Origin: JBMYTN01 sp049604415
GTDB lineage: Bacteria > Pseudomonadota > Alphaproteobacteria > Rhodospirillales > Rhodospirillaceae
Assembly (NCBI GenBank): GCA_049604415.1
Contig: JBMYTN010000017.1
Location: 1-64,000 of the forward strand
Length of the DNA: 64,000 bases
Direction of reading: 5' to 3'
Part shown: piece by piece, positions 45,318-55,200 of the stretch
Numbering within the stretch: the stretch's first letter is position 1
Layout: each line of letters starts with the position of its first letter
Position numbers and translations under genes: made by a program
Notes under the pieces: generated by a model
What the model was told of the DNA's origin: nothing
Seen by the model: only the letters and a program-made list of their open reading frames with translations
Database searches by the model: none

Positions 45318-47144
45318 ATGATCCGCCAAGACGGCAGCGAAGACCGTCCCTCCAAAGCCTCAGGCGCAATCCTGACCCTGTTGGCTGGTATGATCCTGAT
45401 ATTTGTCACCGGCGCGCTAGCCTTTAGCGCCTGGACCCTGCGCAGCGACACCCAGGCAGCGGCGGCCTTGCAGTCCCATGCTCTGGCCAAAGGTGTGGCG
45501 GAGCAAGCCGACGCCACCCTGTTTCGCATCAATGCGGTGCTCTCCGGTGCGGTTGAGATGATCCTCAGCCGGGAAGACGGCATGACCAAACCCGACCCGG
45601 ATATCCATGTCTATCTCAAGCGCCGGGCAGCCTTTATTCCCATGACCCGGGGCATCATCGTGCTGGATAAGGAGGGCTTCCTGCTCCATGACAGCACCGA
45701 TCCCAACCAACGGATTTTAAACCTGTCCGACCGGGGTTATTTCGTCATCCACCAGCGCGAACCGGATCATGGCCTTTTTGTTGGGACTCCGGTGCGCGGA
45801 CGGACCACGGGCAAATGGTTTTTCCCGGTCAGCCTACGCATTGAAGACAACCAGGGCGGCTTTCTCGGCATTGCGGCGGCCATTGTGGACCCGGAGCATT
45901 TCCGGACCTTCTATGCCAGCATGGAGCTGGGGGAGAATGGCGAGATCTCATTTTACCGCGAGGACGGGGCCCTGCTGGCCAAGGACCCCGGCTTTGAGCA
46001 GGAAATGGGCATGACCATGGACGAAGATCCGGTGTTCGGGCGGATCAAGGCGGGCGAAACCGAGGGCACCGATCTGTTGGACATCCCCGTCAGCGGCTCC
46101 GCAGGGGTGACCGAAACCTGGGTGACCTCCTGGGTCGCTGATCCGGACTGGCCGGTGGTCGTGGTGGTGGCCCAAAATCTCAATGGCGTGTTGGGGCCGT
46201 GGTATCGCACTTTGCCGATCTACATCCTGGTGGGGCTGTCAGCCTCGGTGATTATTTTGTTGCTGGTCTATCAGATCCGGAACCACTTCAGCCGCTTTGA
46301 AGAGGACTTTGCCCTGCTGCACCGGCGCGAAGAGGAGTTGAAGCGGGCCAAGGAAGCCTCTGATCAGGCCAACCGGTGGAAAAACCAGTTCATGTCCAAT
46401 CTGTCCGAGGAGTTTCGCAGTCCTCTGGGCGAGATGGTTCAGGGGGCGACGGCGGTGTTGCGCAGCCATGCCGAGCCCGCACAAAGTCTGTCCGTCGCTG
46501 AGGAACGGATAGCGGGCATGGTGGCCTATGCCCAGCAATCCGGGCAGTCCGCCAGGGCTCTGATTGGTCTGTTGGATGATGTGATCAACATGGCCAAGCT
46601 GGATGCGGAGGGGTTTGTCCCGGATGAGGAACCGGTGCGTTTGGTGGAGCTGTTGCGGTTTTCCTTCGCTCCGGCGATGGAACGGGCGCAGGCCAAGGGC
46701 ATCACGCCGGATCTGGTTTGCCTGGACGAGGACCTTTGGCTCCTAGCCGACAAGGGGGCCCTGCGGCAATCCCTGAGCAATCTGCTGTCCAACGCGATTA
46801 AGTTCACCGATAGCGGGGGCCAGATCACGCTGACCGGCGCATCCTCGGAAACGGGCGGGGTGCGGATCACGGTGGAGGACACCGGCATTGGCGTCCCCGA
46901 CGATCAGATCGATTTGATCGTTGACCCCTTCCACCAAGCCAGCACCCAACCGCACAGCCCGGGCAAAGATGGCATGGTCGGCATTGGCCTGGGTCTGCCG
47001 ATCGCCAAGGCGTTTGTGACAGCCCATGGCGGCAGCCTGAGCATTGAATCCAAGGTTGGCGAGGGGACCCGGGTGATCATCACCTTGCCGCCGGAGCGGG
47101 TGTTGTCCGACCCGGAGACGTTGTCAACTCTCGGGAATGCGTAG
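45318..47144 (+). CDS. Cache-type sensor kinase with Glu in place of the phospho-acceptor His
   Basis: A 608-aa membrane sensor: helix at about 14-36, a periplasmic Cache-like domain (about 40-300, with GYFVIHQREPDHGLFVG), a second helix (ILVGLSASVIILLLVY), a coiled coil, a HisKA-like domain and a HATPase. The ATP site looks complete: NLLSNAIKFT, DTGIGVPDD, GIGLGLPIAK. The H-box reads SEEFRSPL where kinases have SHELRTPL; codon 364 (GAG, 46407-46409) encodes Glu instead of His. Autophosphorylation at the normal site is therefore impossible; it may act as a pseudokinase or partner. AAAGGA supports the ATG at 45318. No response regulator is adjacent. Confidence 0.85.
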   Translation: MIRQDGSEDRPSKASGAILTLLAGMILIFVTGALAFSAWTLRSDTQAAAALQSHALAKGVAEQADATLFRINAVLSGAVEMILSREDGMTKPDPDIHVYLKRRAAFIPMTRGIIVLDKEGFLLHDSTDPNQRILNLSDRGYFVIHQREPDHGLFVGTPVRGRTTGKWFFPVSLRIEDNQGGFLGIAAAIVDPEHFRTFYASMELGENGEISFYREDGALLAKDPGFEQEMGMTMDEDPVFGRIKAGETEGTDLLDIPVSGSAGVTETWVTSWVADPDWPVVVVVAQNLNGVLGPWYRTLPIYILVGLSASVIILLLVYQIRNHFSRFEEDFALLHRREEELKRAKEASDQANRWKNQFMSNLSEEFRSPLGEMVQGATAVLRSHAEPAQSLSVAEERIAGMVAYAQQSGQSARALIGLLDDVINMAKLDAEGFVPDEEPVRLVELLRFSFAPAMERAQAKGITPDLVCLDEDLWLLADKGALRQSLSNLLSNAIKFTDSGGQITLTGASSETGGVRITVEDTGIGVPDDQIDLIVDPFHQASTQPHSPGKDGMVGIGLGLPIAKAFVTAHGGSLSIESKVGEGTRVIITLPPERVLSDPETLSTLGNA

Positions 47145-47150
47145 AGAACG

Positions 47151-47313
47151 CGGGGGTTTGGGCGCGCGCTTGCGCCCTCATTTTTTTGTGTCTCACGACA
47201 GACGCTGCGCGCCTGTCTCCGACAGGGCGGGCCATGGGGCCCGACGCCCTTTGGGCTTGCCGCTCCCTCTGGGAGCGGAAGGGGACTGCAGCGGCGCTTT
47301 TGCAAACTTACGA
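47151..47313 (+). repeat. family B hairpin repeat, copy 2
   Basis: Starts a few bases after the sensor-kinase stop. It shares with copy 1 the GTGTCTCACGAC start of the core, GGGCGGGCCATGGGGCCC, and the hairpin CCGCTCCC/GGGAGCGG (47260-47278) whose loop differs (TCT versus GTC in copy 1). It lies between convergent genes. Confidence 0.75.
47160..47187 (+). terminator. terminator formed by the family B repeat
   Basis: Stem GGGCGC/GCGCCC (47160-47177), then TCA and seven T. In this copy the start of the repeat works as an intrinsic terminator for the upstream gene. Confidence 0.65.
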
Positions 47314-47336
47314 ATGCGGGATCGCCTTCAAAGGGA

Positions 47337-48230
47337 TCACACCTCAAGCAGCCGCGCGACCTTGGCAAAGCCCTCGACCGGGATTTCTTCGGCGCGGGCC
47401 GTGGGTTCCAAACCGGCCTGACGGCATAAATCCTCGGAAGCCAATCCAATCTTGGCCGCTAATGGCGACAGGCTGCGCCGAAGCATTTTCCGGCGCTGGC
47501 CGAAGGCCGCTGCGGTGACCTGCTCCATAATCTCAAATTTTGCCGGAGCCAAAGGCTCAGCGCGCGGCCTTAAGGTCACCACCGTGGACATCACTTTGGG
47601 CGGCGGGGTGAAGGCGCGCGGATCAATATCAAATAAGGGCCGGACCTCGCACAGCCAGGCGGCAATCACCGACAGGCGGCCATAGGCTTTTTCACCGGGC
47701 TGGGCAGCAATGCGGTCCACAACCTCCTTCTGAAACATCAAAGTCAGGCTGTCCAAGGCCGCAATGTCCTTGAGCCAATGCAACAGCAAGGGTGTGCTGA
47801 CATTATAGGGCAGATTGGCCACGATCCGCCGAGGGGCCGGGCCGAGATCCGCCGGAGACACCTGCAAAGCGTCGGCAAACAGCACCTCCAGCCGTCCAGG
47901 ATAGGCCGCTGCGATTTGCTCAAGCACCGGGCGGCAGCGCTCATCGCGCTCCACCACCACCAGCCGACCGGCCCCGGCTGCCAGCAAGGCCCGAGTTAGC
48001 CCGCCGGGACCCGGACCGATCTCAATGGTGGTGCCACTCTGTAGATCTCCGGCCTTCCGGGCAATGCGTCCGGTCAGGTTCAGATCAAACAGGAAATGCT
48101 GCCCCAGACCTTTTTTGGCCCCTAGATCATGGGCAGCAATGATCTCGCGCAAAGGCGGCAGGCCATCCAGGGCCGTGCTGGCACCATCCTGGTCGCCCTC
48201 CGTCGCATGGTGAAACTCCCGCTTGGTCAT
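47337..48230 (-). CDS. rsmA: 16S rRNA (adenine1518/1519-N6)-dimethyltransferase RsmA (KsgA)
   Basis: Dimethylates two adenines near the 3' end of 16S rRNA, a late ribosome-assembly step. About 297 aa, with KKGLGQHFLFD, SAM motif EIGPGPGGLTRALL, VVERDERC and the catalytic NLPYNVSTPLL. The ATG at 48230 overlaps the end of pdxA by four bases, so translation is coupled. The frame is open to 48269 inside pdxA, which is unlikely to be used. Confidence 0.96.
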   Translation of the reverse strand: MTKREFHHATEGDQDGASTALDGLPPLREIIAAHDLGAKKGLGQHFLFDLNLTGRIARKAGDLQSGTTIEIGPGPGGLTRALLAAGAGRLVVVERDERCRPVLEQIAAAYPGRLEVLFADALQVSPADLGPAPRRIVANLPYNVSTPLLLHWLKDIAALDSLTLMFQKEVVDRIAAQPGEKAYGRLSVIAAWLCEVRPLFDIDPRAFTPPPKVMSTVVTLRPRAEPLAPAKFEIMEQVTAAAFGQRRKMLRRSLSPLAAKIGLASEDLCRQAGLEPTARAEEIPVEGFAKVARLLEV

Positions 48231-49300
48231 TGGGCTTCCCCTGAAACCGATGCTGTTCGCGCGCGACACCGAGCCGCCTCGGCGGCCATATGCAAGGCGG
48301 CCTCTAAGGATCGGGCGTCGCCCTTACCGGTTCCGGCCAAGCCAAAAGCGGTGCCATGGTCCGGGCTGGTGCGGATAAAGGGCAAGCCGAGGGTCACATT
48401 CACACCACCAAAAAAGTCCAGGGTCTTCAGCGGCACCAAGGCCTGGTCATGATACATGCACAATGCGAGGTCATAGTTTTCCCGGGCCTCGGCATGGAAC
48501 ATGGTATCGGCAGGCAAAGGGCCAGTGACTGCCAACCCCATCTGCTGCAGGGCCGCGATGGCGGGGGCGATGATTTCCTGCTCCTCATGGCCCAATCGGC
48601 CCTCCTCCCCCGCATGGGGATTGAGCCCGGCCACCGCCAAACGGGGCTGTTGGATCGCGAAATCCCGCCGCAAGGCATCCGCAGCGACCCGCCCCGCCGT
48701 GACGATGGCTTGGGTGGAGAGGGACCGGACTGCCTCAGCCAAGGGCTGGTGCACCGTCACCGGCACCACCCGCAGCTGCGGACAGGCCAGCATCATGATC
48801 GCCGGATCCGCTGCCTTGCCCTGTTTGGCGAGATGGTCTTCGGCCAAAGCGCCTAAAAACTCCGTATGACCGGGATGGGCAAAACCGGCTTCCAACAACA
48901 CCGCCTTGGCAATGGGCAGGGTCACCACAGCGGCGGCCGCACCGCTGAGAGAGGCCGCCACGGCGGTCTCAATGGCCTGGATCACCGCCGCCGCATTGGC
49001 CGCTTCTGGCATGCCGGGGGTCGCGGGTTCGGCCAAAGCGACTGGCAGCACCGGCAGCGCCCGGTTCAGGACAGAGCCCGCCATCGCAAAATCTGCCAGG
49101 GTCTCGACCGGGACCTCCAAACCGAGATGACGCGCCCGGCCCGCAATCCAATCCGGATCCCCGACCAGAACGAAATCGGGCAACTCGGCCCGGCGCTCGA
49201 CCCACAGCCGCAGCAGCAAATCGGCACCCAGGCCCGCCGGGTCGCCCATGGATACCGCTAAGGGCGCTCGCAAGGGAGCTGGCACGTCACCGCTGCGCAT
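48227..49300 (-). CDS. pdxA: 4-hydroxythreonine-4-phosphate dehydrogenase
   Basis: Oxidises 4-phosphohydroxy-L-threonine in pyridoxal-phosphate synthesis (357 aa). Blocks are SMGDPAGLGADLLLRL, PGHTEFLGALAE, GLNPHAGEEGRLGHEE, YDLALCMYHDQALVPLKTL and TSPDHGTAFGLAGTGKGD. It is followed by rsmA on the same strand. In many proteobacteria lptD-surA-pdxA-rsmA form one block; here the lptD-surA half is about 40 kb away. Confidence 0.96.
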   Translation of the reverse strand: MRSGDVPAPLRAPLAVSMGDPAGLGADLLLRLWVERRAELPDFVLVGDPDWIAGRARHLGLEVPVETLADFAMAGSVLNRALPVLPVALAEPATPGMPEAANAAAVIQAIETAVAASLSGAAAAVVTLPIAKAVLLEAGFAHPGHTEFLGALAEDHLAKQGKAADPAIMMLACPQLRVVPVTVHQPLAEAVRSLSTQAIVTAGRVAADALRRDFAIQQPRLAVAGLNPHAGEEGRLGHEEQEIIAPAIAALQQMGLAVTGPLPADTMFHAEARENYDLALCMYHDQALVPLKTLDFFGGVNVTLGLPFIRTSPDHGTAFGLAGTGKGDARSLEAALHMAAEAARCRARTASVSGEAQ

Positions 49301-49412
49301 CGCTCATCAAAGTCCTTTTCCGATCTATAAGGCGCTTTCGATACCTCGGTAGGCGGTCAAAACACCAGAATAAAGCAATCCGGTCACAATCGGAGCCGGA
49401 AGGGACAGGACG

Positions 49413-50486
49413 ATGCTGCACTGCCCTCGACAGCGGACTGCCATCGTGATGGAATGCGCGCCTCCCCCAAAAACCGGCTTTGACCAGGATCCAAACCCCA
49501 TGCCGCCTGTCACCCCTTCTACGCCGCCCGCCCAGCCGGGCGGACCGATCACTTCGGTCGGGTTCAGCCTGTATGAGGGCGAAACCGAACGGCTGATCGA
49601 GCGCATGGAGATCGCCCGGGATCTGGGGGCGGACCATGTGGAGTTGGCAACGGAAAACAATCTGGTGATTTCCGGAACCAAGCTGTTGGGCCATCGGGTG
49701 CGGAAGATCAGCCAGGCCATCAACCGCCTGGGCCTGGAGGCCACGGTCCATGCCAGCCATTCGCTCAATCTGCTCGCCCCGCTGTCTGGCGGCGATTTGC
49801 GGCATCTGGCCCTGGCACGGGCCTGTATCGACTTTTCCGCAGCGGTGAATGCCCGCGTCATGGTGCTGCATCCCGGCACAGCGCCCCTGGCCCAATTGGA
49901 TGATTCAACCCTCGGCCCAGACATGCTGAAGCGCGAAGAAGACCATGTGATCGCCTTGGCCAACCACGCGGCCTCGGTCGGGGTGACCATCGGCTGGGAG
50001 AACCTGCCGGTGACCGCCGAATGCCATGTAGGGGAGCGGATGGGCCCGGCCTTGGACCCGCGCAGCCATGCCAAACGCCTGGCCCGGTTGAACCATCCCG
50101 CTTTGAAGGCAACGATGGATTTGGGCCACGCCCATATTTCCGCCCGGTATTTTGGCTTTGATATGATCGAAGCCCTGGAACAGTTGGCCCCCTATACCGC
50201 GCATCTGCATTTGCATGACAATTTCGGCCTTGCTGGGCAACCGGGCGATCCCCCCGGTCTGGGCAAAATCGCGCTGGGCCATGGGGATCTGCATCTGCCC
50301 ATGGGCTGGGGTGACCTGCCTTTTGCGGAGATTTTCGCCACGTTGCAATACCCGGCTGAAGGCGTCACTGCCTCCTTGGAAACCGGCTTAGGCGGCCCCT
50401 ATACCCGGGAGGAAGCCGCTGACTGCCTTACCCAAGCCCGCGCCTTGCAGGCCCAACTGGCACGCCGTTTAGAGCAGGCTGCCTGA
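49413..50486 (+). CDS. AP endonuclease 2-type TIM-barrel protein (sugar phosphate isomerase/epimerase-like)
   Basis: A 357-aa soluble protein with a TIM-barrel metal site pattern: HASHSLNLLAPL, ARVMVLHPGTAPL, GWENLP, TMDLGHAHISARYFG, HLHLHDNFG and SLETGLGG. The fold includes endonuclease IV, hydroxypyruvate isomerases and epimerases; the His/Glu/Asp pattern and lack of endonuclease IV signatures favour an isomerase or epimerase with unknown substrate. AAGGGA precedes the ATG at 49413; a shorter start at 49500 lacks a site. Divergent from pdxA. The end of the gene (from 50469) forms half of a 29-bp direct repeat flanking a family B element. Confidence 0.8.
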   Translation: MLHCPRQRTAIVMECAPPPKTGFDQDPNPMPPVTPSTPPAQPGGPITSVGFSLYEGETERLIERMEIARDLGADHVELATENNLVISGTKLLGHRVRKISQAINRLGLEATVHASHSLNLLAPLSGGDLRHLALARACIDFSAAVNARVMVLHPGTAPLAQLDDSTLGPDMLKREEDHVIALANHAASVGVTIGWENLPVTAECHVGERMGPALDPRSHAKRLARLNHPALKATMDLGHAHISARYFGFDMIEALEQLAPYTAHLHLHDNFGLAGQPGDPPGLGKIALGHGDLHLPMGWGDLPFAEIFATLQYPAEGVTASLETGLGGPYTREEAADCLTQARALQAQLARRLEQAA

Positions 50487-50640
50487 TCGCCGCTTTGAGG
50501 AACGAAAGTTGGCCAAGGCGCAAGCGCCCAAGGGGCGCCGGGCCTCATGGCCCGCCCCGTCGGAGACTGGCGCGCAGCGCCATGTCGTGAGACACAAAGA
50601 ATGCGCGGCGGTTAGAGCAAACTGCCTGATCGCCGCTTTG
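50487..50640 (-). repeat. family B repeat copy 3 flanked by a 29-bp direct repeat
   Basis: Inverted copy of the family B core; on the plus strand GTCGTGAGACAC and GGGCCTCATGGCCCGCCCCGTC mark it. The 29 bases 50469-50497 and 50612-50640 (TTAGAGCA..CTGCCTGATCGCCGCTTTG) match at 27 positions, and the left copy contains the stop region of the TIM-barrel gene. This may be a target duplication from insertion or a local tandem duplication. Confidence 0.7.
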
Positions 50641-50760
50641 GCTGCGCCAAAGCGCCTTAGGAGGAAGTCCAGTCCCAACGACCGACCCCATCGGGGTCGG
50701 AGAGCACACTGAGTGCGGGGCCAAGCCGCGTGAGCGGCGCCCGGCGAGGGCCGAAAAAAG

Positions 50761-50857
50761 AATACTCCCGGCATTTGCTCCGCAATCCGCGTTTTTGCGG
50801 TGCAAAAGCGCTCTGCCTGCCGCAGAGTCCGCGTTTTGACTGCGTCAAAACGCTCTA
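50761..50857 (-). repeat. family A hairpin repeat
   Basis: On the minus strand it begins TAGAGCG, where TAG is the stop codon of the binding-protein gene. Stems GTTTTGAC/GTCAAAAC and CTTTTGC/GCAAAAA follow, then GCGGATTGCGGAGC and the shared end block GCAAATGCCGGGAG. A further stem GCTTTGGC/GCCAAAGC lies nearby at 50635-50653. Confidence 0.8.
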
Positions 50858-51952
50858 GAACATCGGATAGGCGTAAATCAGCCCACCATCGGTCCAAAGC
50901 CGGTTTAAGCCCCGGTCCAAGGTCAACAAACCGTCCGGACCAAAATTGCGTTCAAACAGCTCGCCATAATTGCCCTCAGCGGCGATGGCTCGGCGCAGCC
51001 AAGCATCATCCAGCCCCAAGCTCTCGCCAAAGCCCGGATCCAAACCCATCAGACGCCGGTTGATCGGAGTGTCCGCCACACCGTCGGGCAAGGCTCCACT
51101 GGCCTCGACCTCTTGGGCAATGGCCTGGGTCAGGCCCTGCTCCTCGGCCGCGACCAGTCCATTGATCAGCCAGCGGACAATATTGAACCAGCGCTCATCA
51201 CCTTCGCGGACATAAGGTCCGAGAGGTTCCTTAGAGAGCACATCTTCCAGCAGGATAAAATCTTCCGGCCGTGGTGCTTCCACTGCCAAGATCGACGACA
51301 ATCCGGTGCCATCGCCGGTATGGGCATCACAACGCCCGGCAAACAGCGATTGCTCCGCCTCCTCGGTGGAATTGAACACCCGGATGTTCAGGTCCATGCC
51401 GTTGGTGTCATTCCAGCGTTCAATATTTTTGCGCGAGGTGCTGTTGTTTTGAACGCAGACCGAAGTGCCCTCTGGAAGATCGCGGGCTCTGGTCACCCCC
51501 AAATCCCGGCGGGCCAGGATCTGTTGACCATCATAATAGGTCACACCCACCGCATTCAGGCCAAGAGCCGTATCCCGGCTAAAGGTCAGGGTGGTGTTGC
51601 GGAACAGGACATCCACATCGCCATTTTGCAATGCAGGCAACCGTGCCCCTGGGGTCAGGGCCGTGAATTGGACCAGTTCCGGCTGACCCAAAACCGCTGC
51701 AGCCAAGGCGCGGCAGTAATCGGTGTCAAACCCGACCCAGGCCCCTTCCAAATTGACACTGCTAAAGCCAACCAGGGAGCCATTAACCCCGCATTCCAAC
51801 AGACCTCTGGCCTGGATGCGGCTGAGCTGATCCGTTGCCCGGGCCTCAATGCCGGACAAAACCCCTTGTGCACGCACAGGCCCGCTCAGCGCCATGTGCA
51901 GCGACAGCCCCGCCACCACGCTTGCCACGGCCAGAATGGCTCTGCCTGACAT
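50855..51952 (-). CDS. amino-acid ABC transporter substrate-binding protein (AapJ-like)
   Basis: A 365-aa periplasmic binding protein (signal peptide ending GPVRAQ) of the general L-amino-acid (AapJ/BztA) group: CGVNGSLVGFS, WVGFDTDYCRALAAAVLG, ALQNGDVDVLFRNTT, FAGRCDAHTGDGTGL and VREGDERWFNIVRW. The ATG at 51952 has GGGGA just upstream; the ATG at 51964 lacks a site. No permease or ATPase gene is adjacent, so it is an orphan binding protein, divergent from a large histidine kinase. Its TAG stop is the start of a family A repeat. Confidence 0.9.
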   Translation of the reverse strand: MSGRAILAVASVVAGLSLHMALSGPVRAQGVLSGIEARATDQLSRIQARGLLECGVNGSLVGFSSVNLEGAWVGFDTDYCRALAAAVLGQPELVQFTALTPGARLPALQNGDVDVLFRNTTLTFSRDTALGLNAVGVTYYDGQQILARRDLGVTRARDLPEGTSVCVQNNSTSRKNIERWNDTNGMDLNIRVFNSTEEAEQSLFAGRCDAHTGDGTGLSSILAVEAPRPEDFILLEDVLSKEPLGPYVREGDERWFNIVRWLINGLVAAEEQGLTQAIAQEVEASGALPDGVADTPINRRLMGLDPGFGESLGLDDAWLRRAIAAEGNYGELFERNFGPDGLLTLDRGLNRLWTDGGLIYAYPMF

Positions 51953-52279
51953 CTCTTCCCCCATTTTTTATTTGTCGCCGCTCGCGTTGTAAAAGTCAGC
52001 GACCATACTGTGTGTCTAAAGCTTTTTGCGATTGGATTGAACAAGTCTTTGAGCCCGTCGATGTGAGAACAGGCTCTGATCTGAAATGTTTAGGATCTCA
52101 TCGAACCACTGAACCGGCGTGCCCTGCGCCTGAGAGGGACCGAAACAACCTATCGCCTGTCAAAGCCCTTTTCTTCGCCGGACCAATGGGCCTAAAAGAG
52201 AGAGGATGCTTTGGATGCCAAAGCATCGTCAGCCGAGACCGGGGGGACGAACCGGCTGACCACAAGGGGAGCCGCTTTC

Positions 52280-55200
52280 GTGAGCCAACGGATCAGCGTC
52301 CGCACCCGCCTGATGGGCGTGTTTTTGGCCTCCGCCTTGTTTGCGGTGCTGGCTGGCGCTGTTGGTTTGGGCGTTTTCAAATCGGTCACCACCAGCCAAT
52401 CCGCCCTGATCAATGAAAGCCTGCCGATTGTGGACCGGGCGCGGGAACTGGCCCGACGCTCCCAAGCCATTGCCGCTGCCGCCCCGGCTCTGGTCAGCGC
52501 CACCGGCGAGGCGGAATTCCGATCCGCCCTGGAGCGGATCCAAGACCAGTTGGATCGGCTCTCGGTCCTGGTCGAGGAGATCAGCACCGAAGAGAGCATG
52601 GATGTCTCCGATCAGATCGACCTGCTGCGGGAAAAAAGCGCCAGCCTGCAGTTGTTGATCAACCGCATCGCCGATCAGGTCAGTCAGCGGATCAAACTGG
52701 AGGCCCGAATTGACGCCAGCCTGGAAAATGCCCGGGCCGAGGTCGGTCAACTGTCCAAGGTGTTGACCGGACAAGCGGGCCAAGGTCCGTTTGACCCCAC
52801 CGCCCGGCTTCGAGGCACGGACAATATTCCTCCCAACGTGATCCTGGCCATGGTGCTGACGGAACGGTTGGCCACCATTCTGGAGAGTGTGCCGTCGCTG
52901 TCCCTGGGCAATGTGACCGTTGCCCAAAGGCGTTATGAGACCTTGCTGATCAATTTGAATGAACTGGTCGGCCCCGATGGTCCCCCCCAGGCGCAAACCG
53001 CCTTCCAAGCCTTGCGGGCGCGGATCACGGGCGGGCAATCCCCCTTTAGCCTCCAGGCCGACCGGTCCCGGGTCGCCAGCTTGGCCGATCAGCTGCTGGC
53101 CGGTTATCAGATGGAGGCCAACCGGCTGATTTATAGCGCTGATACGGTGGTGCGCGACACGACCTATGAGATCCGCACGGTATCAGAAACCCTGACCGAG
53201 GAGCTGGACACCAGCGGGTCCATTCTGATCGCGATTATGATTGTGTCTGCCCTGGGGGCTCTGGCCCTGGCTGCCAATGCGGACCAGGCCATTTCCGGAC
53301 GTCTCGCCGATGTGGTGCGCGCCTTGCGCCGCCGGGATTCCGGCCAGGATTATGCCATCCCCGTTGTCGGCAATGATGAGATCGCCGATTTGGCCAAGGC
53401 CTTGGAGCGAACGATCCGGATTTCCGATGACCGCCAGGAACGGCTGGCGTCTAGTGAAGGGCGTTTGAAAACCCTGACCGACACCCTGCCCGAGGCCATC
53501 CTGGCCATCGAGACCCGGCCCGAGCTGGAAGACGACGTGCTCTGTTGGGGAGCGGTGGTTTCGGCCAATCCGGCGGCCAGTCGGCTGTTGACCGGGATCG
53601 ATGCTCCGGAGTCCTCGCAAATTGTCGGGCGCAATCTGTGTGACCTATTGGCCAAGCTGGCCCTGCGCAAGGTGATTTCCAGGGGCAATACCGGGCAAAC
53701 CTCCTTGTTTCTGGGCGATGAAAGCGCAACGGTGGTCACCCCGGAAGCCATTGCCAAGCTCTTGGACCAGGCCTCTGTGACCGAGTCTCACTTGACGGTG
53801 TCCGGACGCTCCGCCCATGACATCGCCTTCCGCTCTGAGCTTACCTTCCACCGCGCCTTGGACCATCGGGCGCAAGACGGTCTTGCCGAATTTGAAACGG
53901 TGACCGGGGTTGGGCAGAACACGCTGGTGGTGCTGACCTTGCGCGACATCACCGCCCGGTTTGCTGCCGAACAGGATCGGGAACGCTATGTGGCCATGTT
54001 GGCCTCGGCCCTGGAGGCCTCCGAAGACGGCATTATGATTTCGTCCAATGAAGGCCCGGTGATCTCTTACAATAGTCGGTTCTATGAACTTTGGGGCCTG
54101 AACACCGAAGAAACAGCAAAAAAGCCAAGGCCAGAGCGTCTGCGTCTGACCTCGCAAAAGATGGCCGACCCGACGGGCTATATTGGTCGCTTGACCGAGC
54201 TCGGCTCTAAACCGGACGAGGTCGCCACGGATATTTTGCATCTGGCCAATGGCGGCATTCTGGAGCGTTTTACCGCCCCGTTCCGCATTGGCGGGGTTCT
54301 GATTGGTCGGGTCTGGTCCCTGCGCGACATCACCGAGCGTGAACGCGCCCGCCAGGAATTGACCGCCGCCAAGGAGGCCGCCGAAAAGGCCCTTATCGAA
54401 TTGGAGGAGGCCCAAGAGGGCCGAGTCGAAGCGGAAAAACTGGCCTCGCTGGGGCAATTGGTCGCCGGGGTGGCCCATGAGATCAACACTCCCATCGGCA
54501 TCACGGTCACGGCAGCCAGCCATATCCATGACGAAACCCAGCGCTTCAAGGCGGAAATCGATGAAGGCAAGATCCGCCGCTCTCGTTTTGAGGCCTATTT
54601 AGAGCTGATCAACACGTCCTCGGACCTATTGCTGTCCAATGCCCACCGGGCCTCCGAACTGATCCAGAGCTTTAAGCAGGTGGCGGTTGACCAAGCCAGC
54701 GATGAACGGCGGATCTTTAATGTCGGGGATTACATCCACGAGGTTCTGGTCAGCCTTGGTCCGCGCCTGCGCAAGACCAACCACAAGGTGTCGATCTCCT
54801 GCCCGCCGGACCTCTCCATGGATGGCTATCCCGGCGCAATTTCTCAGGTGATCACAAATTTGATCATCAACGCCTTGGTCCACGCCTTCCCGGAGACGGA
54901 GGAACCCGTCGACCCTGGCGAAAGACCACGGGACAGCACCGGCGGGATCATCGACATCCGGGTCCTGGCCAAATCCCCCGAAACCATCGAGCTGGTGTTC
55001 CAAGACAATGGTCAAGGCATGAGCGAGGAGGTCCGCGCCAAGGCCTTCGACCCGTTCTTTACCACCCGCCGGGGCAGGGGCGGCAGCGGCTTGGGCCTGA
55101 ATATTGTCTATAACCTGGTCACGGCCACCCTGGGCGGGCGCATTGTGCTGCGCAGCCAACCCGGCGAGGGCACGACCTTCCTGATTATGCTGCCCCGTGT

